This document shows, one piece after another, positions 31,589 to 43,024 of a DNA stretch of 64,000 nucleotides. Source of the stretch: Rhinopomastus cyanomelas (taxonomy: Eukaryota > Chordata > Aves > Bucerotiformes > Rhinopomastidae). Location of the stretch: assembly GCA_013400115.1 (NCBI GenBank), contig VXBP01008587.1, positions 270,784-334,783 on the forward strand, in the 5' to 3' direction. Both the position numbers and the translations under genes were made by a program. Within the stretch, counting starts at the first letter, position 1, and every line of letters starts with the position of its first letter. The notes under the pieces were generated by a model, which saw nothing but the letters and a program-made list of their open reading frames with translations, was not told where the DNA came from and did no database searches.

Positions 31589-33345
31589 TATCCTGAAGAG
31601 TTTGGAAGCAGCTTCATATGGAAAGGCCAGCTATTTAATCCATTATACAATTCTCTATCATTCCAAATACCATGGGATAAATTTAGTTCACACATAGGGT
31701 GATACAACTTGCAGCAACTTAGCTGCTAGTTAAAGGCACTCCACTCGATTTTGGCTCGTGTGTTTTACACATCCGATGAAGCAGATAGTTTAAAATGCAT
31801 TAAGTTTAATCAAACAATTGATTTTTGAATTTGTGAAAATAAATTAAAGTACCTTAGTGTCAGTCTTTATTTTTATTTTTCATAAGACATTAGGTACAAA
31901 TCTGAGTTCGTTGCCAGTTGGTCAAGAGCTGCAGTACGTTGCATTATAATCACAAGCAAACGTTATCATTACAAACACCAGGGGAAATGTAGTCTATAAG
32001 GCAAAATGAAAAAAAGAACTTGACTGTGGAAAACTTAATTAATAAAACATTAAAGCACTAAAAAATAAACCTACTGCCTGTTATAAATAAACTGTTTGCA
32101 TAGCTACAATTAAAAAACAATCTCAGTGTGTTGACGTTTATGAATGTTCCATGGTGGCCAGAGCAGGCAAAGGAGAGAAACTGCACTTGAGGGTACAGCC
32201 TCCTATCCACTTCTCCCATGTATTTGCACACTGAAATTAATATATTCCCTAACATTTTTATTTACAGCAATGAAATTAGGGCTTTATCCACTTTATCTGT
32301 AGTTTCTAGGGGACAACAGAGTGATGGGTTACCCACATAGCCAGGATATGCACGTCGTAGCAAATGCTGGGAACTTCTTTATGTAGAAGTCAATGGGAGC
32401 AGAATTAGGCCAATGCTAAAAGCTCTTGAGAAATCTCTCCCAGGATGACTTTCTCAACATCAAATTGTGAGTTTGTAGCAGAACTGGGGCTGGAATTGCC
32501 ATCAGATCATCTAAATCCCAGTTAAGTGCCTTAATCACATGACTTACTGGAAGCCTCCTAAATTGATTCATGCATGTTCCCATCAGTTCTTCACCTGCAG
32601 ACACAGGAATCCTGAGCAAAAGCAGCCTGAGGTAGCTGCAGTTGTGAGTCATCTCCCTGTGAGATGCCTTCAGCTAAGCATATGCATGAATTGACCCCTA
32701 TTATTCTTTAAAGAGGGAAACAAAGTCAAGTGTAATCCATCAAAACACAGAAGTTATTCAAAAGCAAACTGGCTCATTTAGCAGTTTATTTTTTTCCTAT
32801 CTGAGCCTTATCAGTCAGTTGCTGATTCACTTATATGACTCTGCCTTGTTGTAAAAACAGAGGTGAGAAGACACAGAAGTGGTGACTTCAGAGCAAAATC
32901 ATCTTTCTGAGCAGAAAAAGGCTCACAAAAAGACAAAGCTTCAAGGACATTTTTTGTGAAAGTTTGAGATCCACCTAGACCATCTGTGACATCTGTACTA
33001 ATTGAAAAAGCAGACGAAGCCACAAAGGACTGTTCTTTGACCATTTAATCAATTTTCCACTCAATGCATTGTTCATTCTTAGGGACTTTAATGCTGAAAT
33101 TGATTTTAACAGCCATTACTGAAATACATAAGTCAAAGGTCTCTCAACCTTTTATAAGTTTGACCAATGGGGGGGAAAAAAAAGGAAGGTTATGGATATG
33201 TGAATAAATCAGTGACTATGATCCAAATGCTTTACTAAAAAAAGCTGTGTGAATCACAGGTTGCCCATGAGAAATAGCATGATGGAGACTTCTGATAGTG
33301 TCTGTTCTGGACTCTACAGAAACTTTCAGTCATGGCCTCCCTGAT
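31589..33345. other. Unique non-coding DNA
   Basis: About 1.8 kb without recognised repeats. The first bases could be a continuation of the ancient LINE, but I cannot establish that. The 77- and 78-codon frames on the minus strand have no recognisable motif. Confidence 0.5.
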
Positions 33346-33451
33346 GCTTGGTCTAGGGGATCCTGCTCTGGCAGGGGGATTGGACTAGATGAACTTTCGA
33401 GGTCCCTTCCAAACCCTAATGATTCTGTGATTCTATTGTTCTATAGTTCTA
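33346..33451 (+). mobile_element. CR1 tail-only copy
   Basis: Starts at GCTTGGTCTAGGGGATCCTG and ends with several octamers and degenerate TTCTATTG/TTCTATAG units. Confidence 0.92.
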
Positions 33452-34128
33452 GACAGGGAGGAGTCAGAGAAATTAATGCTTAAATAATTTTTATAGCATT
33501 TTTAGCAACACACCTTATATAGAAAATCATATCCAGCCTACTATTTTAATGGTACTGACTGGAGCTAAAATAGAGAGAACTGCAGTGAAAAGAGACTACA
33601 CTAAAATTGACACAGGTTGAAAAGCCACCACCCTGGACTGTATCATCAGTTGATCAAGTCTGAGACAAGACTAAATAATTAATTAGTTACTATACTAATG
33701 GGTCAAAACAACAGCAAACAAGGAGAGTTCAAAACCACCTAAAAAGTCACAGGAAACAAACAAAAAAAGAGACTGACTTGATTTGGGAGGAATCAGGACA
33801 AGTTTAATTCATAAAACAGAAATACTCAAACATAAAGGCATTCAGACATAACCACATGTTCTTACCTAACCGAGCTGGGATGCTGTCTTCACCCCCACAA
33901 GGGAAAGAAATATCCAGCAGTCTTTTCCTCGTAGAAAAGTGATGTCTGTCTTTCAGTTGATTAATCCGTTCTTCAGTGCCAATGGTCCCTTTAAGGGTCC
34001 CAAGCCAGTCCTCTATTCCAGTGTGCCAATCCTCACAGGGCACAGACAATGTCACTTCAACAAACAATGGATTGCAGGCAAAATCTTTCCTCTACTGCTC
34101 TCTGAGGTTCTAAACTCCTGCTGTCTCT
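33452..34128. other. Unique non-coding DNA
   Basis: No recognised repeat or gene. The overlapping 87- and 99-codon frames on opposite strands have no recognisable domain. Confidence 0.5.
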
Positions 34129-34710
34129 CACAGAATCACTCTGGTTGGAAACGACCCCTGGGATCATCAAGTCCAAACATCTACCCTACCTTACAAGTTC
34201 ACCCCTACACCACATCCCTCAACACCTCAGTCAAATGAACTTTAAACTCATCCAGGGATGGCAACTCGACCACCAACCTGGGAAGCCCATTCCAGTGCCT
34301 GACCACCCTTTCTGTGAAAAAAATTCTTCCTAATATCTAGTTTAAATCTACTCTGTTGTAACTTGAACCCAATCCCTCTTGTTCTATCACTAACTGCTTG
34401 TGAGAAGAGACCAGCACCAACCTCTCCACAACATCCTTTCAGGTAGTTGTAGAGTGATGAGGTCTCCTCTCAGCCTCCTCTTCTTCAAAGTAAAGAGCCC
34501 CAGCTCTTTCAGTCTTTCCTCATAAGATTTATTCTCCAATCCCTTCACCAGCTTGGTTGTCCTCCTCTGCACCTGCACCAGCACCTCCACATCTCTCTTG
34601 CATTGATGTGCCCAAAACTGGACCCAGTACTCAAGATGTGGCCTCACCAGTGCTGAGTACAGGGAGCAATAACCTCCTTGCTCCTGCTGGCCACACTATT
34701 CTCACACAAG
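34129..34710 (-). mobile_element. CR1 3' region (old type), about 580 bp
   Basis: Tail CAGAATCACTCTGGTTGGAA, then 3' UTR and ORF2 C-terminus on the minus strand. The frame 34390-34647 reads RPHLEYWVQFWAHQCKRDVE, SYEERLKELGLFTLKKRRLR and is then broken. Same position in ORF2 as the young copies but clearly another family, with more mutations. Confidence 0.92.
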
Positions 34711-35826
34711 CTCCATTCAGCATGTTCCAAAGGCAACGTGGCTGCCATTCCCAGCTCCAGTAACATGCTTCTCCTCCAAACACAGGACAAAGCTCCCAAC
34801 AGGAAGCAGAAATCTCCAAACTAGCCTCACCAGTTTGCAGAGGCACTTAGCTTACACTTCCAAACTGCTCATCAGAAGTTGCCCCAGTAACCCCCCAATG
34901 CTAAGACCTGCCAAATTCAGACTTCAACACCTTACTTGTGGATGTTAGGAAATACTTGTTTTCAGCCAAATGTCTGTGATAGATAGAAATCCTATCCCAC
35001 AGAATAAAAAGGATCTGTGGAGATGAAAAAGTGCATGAAAACATCCTTTATCATGGTACCAATATATGCTGAAAGGCAGCAATGGCTGTGGGATGCTACA
35101 GGATAGAGTCAGTGACTTCTTTAACATCATAGTAACATCAGCAACTCCCTCATGTCCTGCCTTGTCTTTCCTCTGTGTTCTGGGACAGCAGGAGTTAGGT
35201 CCTGATGAAACAGATTTACAGGATGACCTTTGCACACGCACGTGATAGATTGTGATGACAGCCACTCCACTGTGAAATATGATGCTGAGATCTTTCAGTT
35301 CTTTCCCTCTGGAAGATGAGCCCTACATACGAGACTGATAAGCATCAGTGTCTCAGAAATTGTGCCACAACAGCAGCTGTGTATGGCATGTTGTAGGAAC
35401 TGTAAGGATATTGATATATTTCTAGAAGAACAAGCCTAAGGACAAGGTAAGCCACAGAAATCAAATCACATAATTGACAGACTATTTCATGCAGTCCCTG
35501 ATTCAAACTTTCCTCTTTCACTGACTTACACAAGACCTTTGACACTCTGCTGCAAAGCCTGGGAACAAGTTAAGACTTTCCACCGCCATGGTGCGTGCTT
35601 GAAATTCGTTTAGGATGTTGGGTGTTTGCCAAGGGGTCCTGACTATTGCTGTGGGATAAAAGAGAGTCCCTCAGACACACCGAACACCATGTGTGTTACT
35701 TGAGGAGGTTGCCTCTATCTGATGTGTGTTGCATTATTGACATGTACATGACACCCAGGTTAGCAGTCTGCATGTATGTGGAGAACTGCATGCATCACAA
35801 CGCAGAGCTTTGCTTGTTTTACTGAG
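34711..35826. other. Unique non-coding DNA
   Basis: The first 150 bp after the CR1 may be a very diverged continuation of it. A 106-codon minus frame at 34945-35265 has no recognisable features. Confidence 0.45.
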
Positions 35827-35870
35827 GATCATAGAACCATTGGAAGTGACGTCAAAAGATCATCTAGTCC
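35827..35870 (-). mobile_element. CR1 tail remnant
   Basis: ATCATAGAACCATTGGAAG to AAAGATCATCTAGTCC, a 44-bp minus tail joined directly to a plus CR1, making an inverted pair. Confidence 0.85.
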
Positions 35871-36161
35871 AGGCTCTGCTCAATGTCATCTAATGATAGG
35901 ACAAGGGGCAACAGGTGGAAGATGGAACATAGGAGGTTCCACATAAACATGAGAAGGAACTTCTTCACAGTGAGGGTGATGGAGCACTGGAACAGGCTGC
36001 CCAGGGGGGTTGTGGAGTCTCCTTCTCTGGAGACATTTAAAACCCACCTGGATGTGTTCCTGTGTCACTTGGTCTGAGCAATCCTGCTCTGTCAGGGGAA
36101 TTTCCAGATCCCTTCCAATCCCTAATGTTCTGTGATTCTGTGATTCTATGGTTCTATGATT
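35871..36161 (+). mobile_element. CR1 3' region (young type)
   Basis: Starts at AGGCTCTGCTCAATGTCATC. The frame 35883-36077 is open through ORF2's end (RVMEHWNRLPRGVVESP, FKTHLDVFLCHLV), then hairpin, a 10-bp deletion in the tail (GGGGAATTTCCAGATCCC) and four octamers. Confidence 0.93.
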
Positions 36162-38212
36162 CTTTTCACTTTGCAAGGTAAAAATGAAGGCTTTTTAATG
36201 AGAGGCAGAATATTCAGGGGTAAACTGTTGTACTGGTCTAACTAAGAGAAGAACAAATACACTTAAAAGGAAAAACTACAGCTCTTATATAAAACAGCTG
36301 CTTCTACAGGTTGTGGTTCTTCAAATTCAGTGGAGCTCTCACTCTGACTATTGAGGTGCTGCTGAATTTTCTTTGCAGGACAAAGAAAACAAAATGTTCC
36401 TGGTTTTATTCCTTATTTGTTTTGTAGGTTTTACATTCTGTTTCATTTTGTAGCTGTCTTTAATTCCAAAGGTGTTTCAGGATGGAGGTTGTAGTGGAAT
36501 GCTATATGCTGCACAGATACCGTATCATCCAGGCTTGGTACTAATTAAACATTAAAGCTCCATTTCACTCAGAAGCTTTGCACCTGCCATTTGCACAAAA
36601 GCCTGGTTTCCATTCTACACAACCAGCACAGAGAAGCATCTCGATTGATGAGGACAGGGAGTCACTCCTTACTTACAAGCTGCTTGGATAAAGAACCAAA
36701 ACCCTCGTGTAAACCAGAGACACGCCGAGTGACGAGGACTAAGTGCAAAAGCTATCAAGCAGGTAGCTTATTAAAACAGCTCTTATTTTCCTCCTTTCAT
36801 TTCATATTTTTTTAATCTTCCTTAAAGAACCTGAGGAGATCTGTATGAAAGAAAGTTTAAGAAAGAAAGTTTTCCATCTACTCTAAGAGGGTGCATGAAG
36901 GAGGGCACTGAGGCAAGGATAATGGAAAGATTAAAAAAAAGAGAATGGCCAGGGGGACTTGGGTTAATGAAGTCAAAAGAAACAAAAAGGAAATGACCAT
37001 AATAAGGCAGAGATATGCAGCGTTTGGAAAGGACAAGTCAGATGCTGTGTAGCAAATTCAAGACTTCTACATTAGAATAAACAATCAGAACAGGGCTGGT
37101 AACGGGCATTTTATCTTAATGTCAGAGATAATTTTTGTCATCCTTTGAGCTCGTCTCAAGCTTTTTAAATGAGCTTTGCTAATTGATCAAAAAATGTTAT
37201 TTGGACGATAAACATGAATATTAAAACCAGGAAAAGTATGGTTTATGGAAGTTCATAGCCCAAATGTCTAAGCTTTCTATTGTGAAGCTAAAGTATTCAT
37301 CTGCTCTTTCAATTGCTTGGTTAAAATGCTAAATTATTCCTGGTGCTTTGTAGCAGATCAGTTAACGTTACTTTTCGTTTTATTCAGAGAGCCATGTTCT
37401 GGTTCCTCTTTGTGTATGAGGCACTGGCAGCCTGACCTTCCTGTTTCTTCCTTTCTAAGACAGTTATCACCAAAGTTCCACGGCAAACAATTCACAATTT
37501 TCAAATGTTAATGTAAAAAGGACCAAGATTTCTGACTGATGTCAAGCTGTATTTACACATTTGGAAAAGCAAAGAAAGGTTCTTATCACTCTTTGCATGA
37601 GTAAACTCCAGATAATTTGTGAAATACAGCTTGAAATGTTTCTGATCACACCTCTGAGAAAAACAAGATCACAACTGGTGCTCTAGGGAGCAGGCTCCAC
37701 ATAAAATACAGGCTGTGAATCCATTCTCCAAGAGCCAAAAGCCAGTGCATCATAGCCTTCCTAATGTAAAGCTGAACAGGACTGAATCAAGGACTTTCAT
37801 TTAAAGGCTCCTTAAAGCAAGCTGCTCCTTTTAAAGGTTCAGATCCTGACTTCCTAAGCAGCACCCTTAGTGCTAACCAGGCTGAGCAAATACTTACTGA
37901 AAAATAACTCTTACATGCCTGCAGTACGTGTGATCGTTTCAAGGATCATTTCAAAGATCCACCGAGATACCGTGTAGTTTCCATCTGTGTCAGGAATGAC
38001 TCCGTCGGCGTTTTCATTGCTCATATAGAACCATAGAATTTTCACAGTTGTGAGAAGTGAGACCAATCATGTGGCAGTGTCTCTGTCTGTTCAGTGTGAA
38101 ATGGCTAAAACACTAGTCCAAGGCAGGGAAAGTGAGTTTTTGTGGTTTTGGTGTTGCTCTGTGATGGCAGTGACTCACGTCCTCATGCCAGCGCCTGGCT
38201 ATGGCTTAAAAT
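36162..38212. other. Unique non-coding DNA
   Basis: About 2 kb with no recognised element; purine-rich between 36840 and 36990. An isolated octamer trace (ATAGAACCATAGAATTTT) occurs at 38025-38042. Confidence 0.5.
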
Positions 38213-38870
38213 CATAGAATCATCAGGGATTGGAAGGGACCTCGAAAGATCATCTAGTCCAATCCCCCTGCCACAGCAGCATCACCCAGACCAAGTCATA
38301 GAATCAGTCAGGGTTGGAAGGGACCACAGGATCATCCAGTTCTAACTCCCCAGGCGTGGACAGGGACACCCCATCCTAGACCAGGCTGGCCAGAGCCCCA
38401 TCCAGCCTGGCCTTAAACACCTCCACCACCTCCCTGGACAACCCATCCCAGGCTCTCACCACTCTCACGGTGAAGAACTTCTTCCTCACATCCACTCTAC
38501 ATCTACCCATCTCCAGCTTTGCTCCATTCCCCCTAGTCCTGTCACTACCTGACATCCTAAAAAGTCCCTCCCCAGCCTTTCAGATCCTGAAAGGCCACAA
38601 TAAGGTCACCTAGGAGCCTCCTCTTCTGCAGACTGAACAGCCCCAACTCCCTCAGTCTGGCCTCACAGGAGAGGTGCTCCAGCCCTCTGATCATCATCGG
38701 GACACTCTTCTGCACTCGCTCCAGCATGTCCACATCCTTCTTGTAATAAGGCCTCCAGAACCGGACGCAGTCCTCCAGATGAGGCCTCACCACAATGGAG
38801 TAGAGAAGGAGAATCACCTCCCTTGTTTCTGGTGACAGTGGTAGAGGAGACACCTTCAGCTCTGAAAAGG
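38213..38870 (-). mobile_element. Composite CR1: young tail joined to old-type CR1, longest example
   Basis: Young tail 38213-38298 passes at CAGACCAAGTCA into TAGAATCAGTCAGGGTTGGA and then about 570 bp of an old-type CR1. The minus frame 38557-38853 retains the ORF2 C-terminal region (EVILLLYSIVVRPHLEDCVR, KKDVDMLERVQ, ARLRELGLFSLQKRRLLGDL). The element therefore reads, in sense order, ORF2 C-terminus, old 3' UTR, old octamer remnant, young hairpin, young tail, octamers. Confidence 0.92.
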
Positions 38871-40570
38871 CAGAAGGAACTAAGGCAAAGATTTCTGCGT
38901 AACATGGAGCTCACCCTTCCCAGCACTCTGTCAAGGAAATAGTTGGAATCCATTCATACCCTATTAAAACCTGTGCAGTCTGTGTGTTAGAAATCCTGTT
39001 CCCACGGTTCATCCAAGCAAGCTGGCAGGGGAGTGCTCCAGAAACACAAGGACCCTGTTGGTGTCTCTAGGGACCAACCTTGGATTGATTTATTTGCGGT
39101 TCAAACTAACAGCTGAGGAGGTAGATGCTGGTTTTAAAAAACTTGTGTTGAGAGCAGAGCTGATGACATGACCCTTATTTACCACACCACAGATTCAGGT
39201 TCATTTTTTTGCTGCTTATCCTCTTCCCTCCACGAGCTGCAGCACCTGCACTGAATATAACAGTGAAATAGTGGGCAGACGGGCAGCGTTACTCGGTTTT
39301 GCTGCCCGTTCTAAGTGATGAACCCATAATTCACCAGGTGATAGATAACAGAAGGTAATTTTACAGCCACAAAGAACGAGTTTGCATTTGTTGGGATGGA
39401 TCCTATATAAATTTATAGATCTATTTTGTATGTACCGTGTTTTAAATTTCAGTGGCAGCACAAGGAGCGGGACGAGAGTAACACGAGTAGGACTGCCATG
39501 AGCTCCTAGTTTAGCAGCCACTTGTAAAGGTGCACTGTAATTCAACATGAAATAACCTCAGAGTGTTCTCACAATCTCACTATAAATCACAGGCTTTGGA
39601 AAGGAAGGTGTTATTAAGTTTGTTTTTTGGTTTTCTCTTACCCTTCCTCCATCACCTTGTCCAGGGGAAGTGCTGGAAGGTAAGAAAATGCAACTCTGGA
39701 CAGGAGGTCCTTTTAAGGGGTGGATTTAAGGGCTCCTTCCGGATTTAGCACTTTTCTAAGCTTAACTGACAGGTCACTTTGCTCCTTGTTGTCTGGGCAG
39801 ATAGACCCTGGGACCTTGCAAAGACAATAAGATTAATTATGGGCCAGGCGGTAGGATACTACAGCTTCAGGTCACCAAATCCAGACAAGCCCCAACACCT
39901 GTCAGGCTATTATGACATTTACATTCAATAAATATAATGTCTCCAGAGAACCAGAACTGTTTTTGTTTAAAGATGGAGATTGGGCCCCAGGGAAGCCATT
40001 TTGCTGAACACACCATTCTGTGGTGAAGAAATGCCAGCTTTTGTCAAAGATCTAATTGTTGGAAGAGCCATTAAGATTCCAGTTCAGGTTACAAATCTGA
40101 AGGAAGCCTAGACTGACAGAGGGGTGCTTGATGTGATGATCACGGGAGCAGAAGAGGAATGGAGGTGGTAGATGTGCGAAATTTGCATTTAAAAAGCTCA
40201 CCTAGGAACTTAGCAATTAGACTTTTAAATATAAAAATGTAACTTCAGAGCATCCCAGAAGTGTTCAGAAGTGCTGAATTATGTAATGGCTGAACCAAGG
40301 ACATTCCTTGGAAGTTGGGTTGTCAGCAAAGTACTTTAACGCGTTGTGGCAGAATTCTGAGGTAAGACAGCTCTGATCTGCCGGAGTTCCGACTTCTGAA
40401 ATTAACATGGACATTACTAAGAGAGTATTTTGCCTAAAAATTGAGATTGAGGTTATTTCTTCACCGTGTTCCAACAGGAAATGTTTCTCCTCTGTAGCTG
40501 CATACCCACAAAAGAATATATCTGGAAAAAGATGTAGAAATTGGTAAAAAAATCCAGTTCTGCCTAGTAT
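38871..40570. other. Unique non-coding DNA
   Basis: No recognised repeat or exon. A 110-codon minus frame at 39216-39548 has no recognisable domain. Confidence 0.5.
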
Positions 40571-40828
40571 AGAGTCAAAGAATCATAGAATCATTAGGGA
40601 TTGGAAGAGACCTTGAAAGATCATCTAGTCCAATCCCCCCGCCACAGCGGGATCACCTAGACCAAGTCACAGAGTCAGTCTGGATTAAAAGGGACCACGA
40701 GATCATCCAGTTCCAACTCCCCAGGCATGGACAGGGACACCCCACTCTAGATCAGGCTGGCCAGAGCTTCATCCAGCCTGGCCTTAAACACCTCCAAGGA
40801 CGGGGCTTCCACCACCTCCCTGGGAAAT
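40571..40828 (-). mobile_element. Composite CR1: young tail joined to old-type CR1
   Basis: Young tail to CTAGACCAAGTCA at 40670, then CAGAGTCAGTCTGGATTAAA and old-type CR1 up to CCACCTCCCTGGGAA, where it is 5'-truncated. Junction as at 18919 and 38298. Confidence 0.92.
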
Positions 40829-41285
40829 CGTATTTATTCCAGATCCTCATTTCTCTTGTGTAATTTACCTGACAAGGAAGTAACTGAGGTTATACAAATA
40901 GCATTATATAAATATCATTTTTCAAGGTAGCCTTACATAGTTATTATTAATAACTACGTGGTCATTAAAATTCTTGATAAGAACCTATAGACCAGATAAT
41001 ACAGAAAATATACAGTAAGACATGATTTAATGCTTCTGGAACAGCATGAAGAAGGAGCCAAATGCAATATTGCTTCAGACTCCTAAAAAGCAAAATCAGA
41101 TGTATTTCTCATTCAGGGACCAAGAGGAAGATTCTGTCTTTGAATCTTAATTGCAAAAGTGCAGGAAGCCCATTTGGCAAATTATTTGCTCAGAACTTAA
41201 TTTCATAGGGCAGAACCCACCAATGTTCATATATGATTGAGTTCCTGTATCTCTCAGTCTGTGTTATGATAGTTTTATAAATGAA
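40829..41285. other. Unique non-coding DNA
   Basis: AT-rich, with nothing recognisable on either strand. Confidence 0.5.
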
Positions 41286-41429
41286 ACCTCTCCTACACTG
41301 GAGACATTTAAGACCCACCTGGATGTGTTTCTGTGTGGCTTGGTCTAGGTGATCCTGCTATGCCAGGGAGATTGGACTGGATGATCTTTCAAGGTCCCTT
41401 CCAATCCCTAATGATTCCATGATTCCATG
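41286..41429 (+). mobile_element. CR1 3' fragment (young type)
   Basis: Starts at ACCTCTCCTACACTGGAGAC and ends with ATTCCATG octamers, a variant of the usual ATTCTATG. Confidence 0.92.
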
Positions 41430-41875
41430 AAAGCAGAGAGCAAGTAGTCACTAGGTAGAAGTGTCTTTGCAAACTGCTCAAAGCAGCATCCAGTGATGCA
41501 GAAAGGGAACAGAAACAAAACCAGTGCTCATCTCCTGCAGCCTCCAAAGACTGAGAGTTACACAAAAATTAGTGAGACCTTCTGCCTTCTTGAAGTGGGG
41601 AGATCTGGAGATAATAGGAGGATTCAGAAGCAGCTCCTTCCTCTGAGAAAGATTTCATGCTCTGCTTCACTTCAGCATTTAATCAACTGCACAAGCAGTT
41701 TATTGCTGTGTATACTCCAGTGCCAGGAACATTATCACCTAATTAAATAGTTTCATTGTTTTGCTCTATCAGGCTACATGTCTCTCTTTAACTCCCTGCT
41801 TTATTTAGCAGTGAGTTGGCTTTAACCTCATCAGACTCGTGTTCAATAAGACAGGTAGCCTTTGCATCTGGGTGA
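41430..41875. other. Unique non-coding DNA
   Basis: An 85-codon frame at 41493-41750 shows no recognisable domain. Nothing else was seen. Confidence 0.5.
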
Positions 41876-42013
41876 GAACAACCCCAGTTACCAGTAAGGT
41901 TGGGGACTGACCTGTTGGAGAGCAGTGTAGGAGAAAAGGACATGGGGGTCCTGATGGACTGCAGGATGACCAGGAGCCAGCAACGTGCCCTTGTGGCCCT
42001 AATGTTCTGTGAA
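41876..42013 (+). mobile_element. CR1 ORF2 segment fused to the extreme 3' end
   Basis: About 120 bp of mid-ORF2 (GGTTGGGGACTGACCTGTTG, then GACATGGGGGTCCTGATGGA and AGCCAGCAACGTGCCC) jumps at CCTTGTGGCC to CTAATGTTCTGTGAATGTG, the last bases of the tail. Compared with the 10457 copy about 600 bp are missing internally. A deletion or an RT jump would both explain it. Confidence 0.88.
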
Positions 42014-42605
42014 TGTGTCAAGACAAAACCAGCATTTCCATAAGGTCAAAAAAGGCAAATATTCAGAGAAGACTGGTCCTTACAGAAACTTACATTCCAA
42101 AGATGAACCCTGGCACCCTCTAAACAGAGACTGCTTTACAAACAGCTCATATTAGGTTTTGTGCTCTTCCCTTATTACTTTTAAGAACTTTAAATGGATG
42201 ATGCATAAGTGTTGAATAACTCCAGGTTATTCAAAATATTCCGAGATGGTTCAAGCCATAAGTTTCTCATTCCTACACCTATAAATCATTAGCTGTGTCA
42301 CATTGCTGCTACTTTATTATTTCATTTGCATAATGAAATTTACTATAAAATAACATTATAAAAGAGCTTCGTATCACAAGATAAATAATTACTTGGAAGA
42401 TAAATGGAAATTTGTCACTCAGTGGCTCTTAAAAATTATTGTAATTCCCTTATTCATAGTTGAAAACTTTATTGTGTCTGGTAAAAATTAAAATTCTATA
42501 GATAAAAAGAAAGGAGGAAGTATATAAAAATTATATGGTCAGGGCTTTTCAAGGATGGCTGTTTTAGGAAGATAATGCACGTTAAGAGTAGACTGATTCT
42601 GTAAG
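42014..42605. other. AT-rich unique DNA
   Basis: No element recognised. The composition is A/T-heavy around 42300-42540. Confidence 0.5.
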
Positions 42606-43024
42606 ACTTGATCTGGGTGATCCTGCTCTGGCAAGGGGATTGGACTTGATGACAATGTCTATAAATATTTGAAGGGTGGGTGCCAGGAGGATGGAGCAAG
42701 GTTCTTCTCAAAGTCATCTAGTGATAGGATGAGGGGCAACAGGCGTGAGTTGGAACATAGGAGGTTCCACATCAATATGAGAAGGAACTTCTTCCCAGTG
42801 AGGGTGATGGAGCACTGGAACAGGCTGCCCAGGGGGGTTGTGGAGTCTCCTTCACTGGAGAGGTTTAAGACCCACATGGATGTGTTCCTGTGTGACTTGG
42901 TCTAAGTGATGCTGCTGTGGCAGGGGGATTGGACTGGATGAACTTCCAAGGTCCCTTCCAATCCCTAATGATTCTATGATCTTTGGAGGTCCCTCCCAAC
43001 CCATATGCCCTGATTCTGTGATTC
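42606..43024 (+). mobile_element. CR1 nested in a CR1 tail (outer copy, both halves)
   Basis: The outer tail is split: left part 42606-42651 (GATCCTGCTCTGGCAAGGGG to GGACTTGATGA) and right part 42979-43024 (TCTTTGGAGGTCCCTCCCAA and octamer). The two halves join in frame with the CR1 tail order once the inner copy is removed. The short shared ATGA/TGAT at the edges is a possible target duplication. Confidence 0.8.
42652..42978 (+). mobile_element. CR1 3' region (young type), inner copy
   Basis: Starts at ATGTCTATAAATATTTGAAG. The frame 42669-42905 is open (KGGCQEDGARFFSKSSSDRM, RVMEHWNRLPRGVVESP, FKTHMDVFLCDLV), then hairpin, tail and one octamer. Well preserved. Confidence 0.92.
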
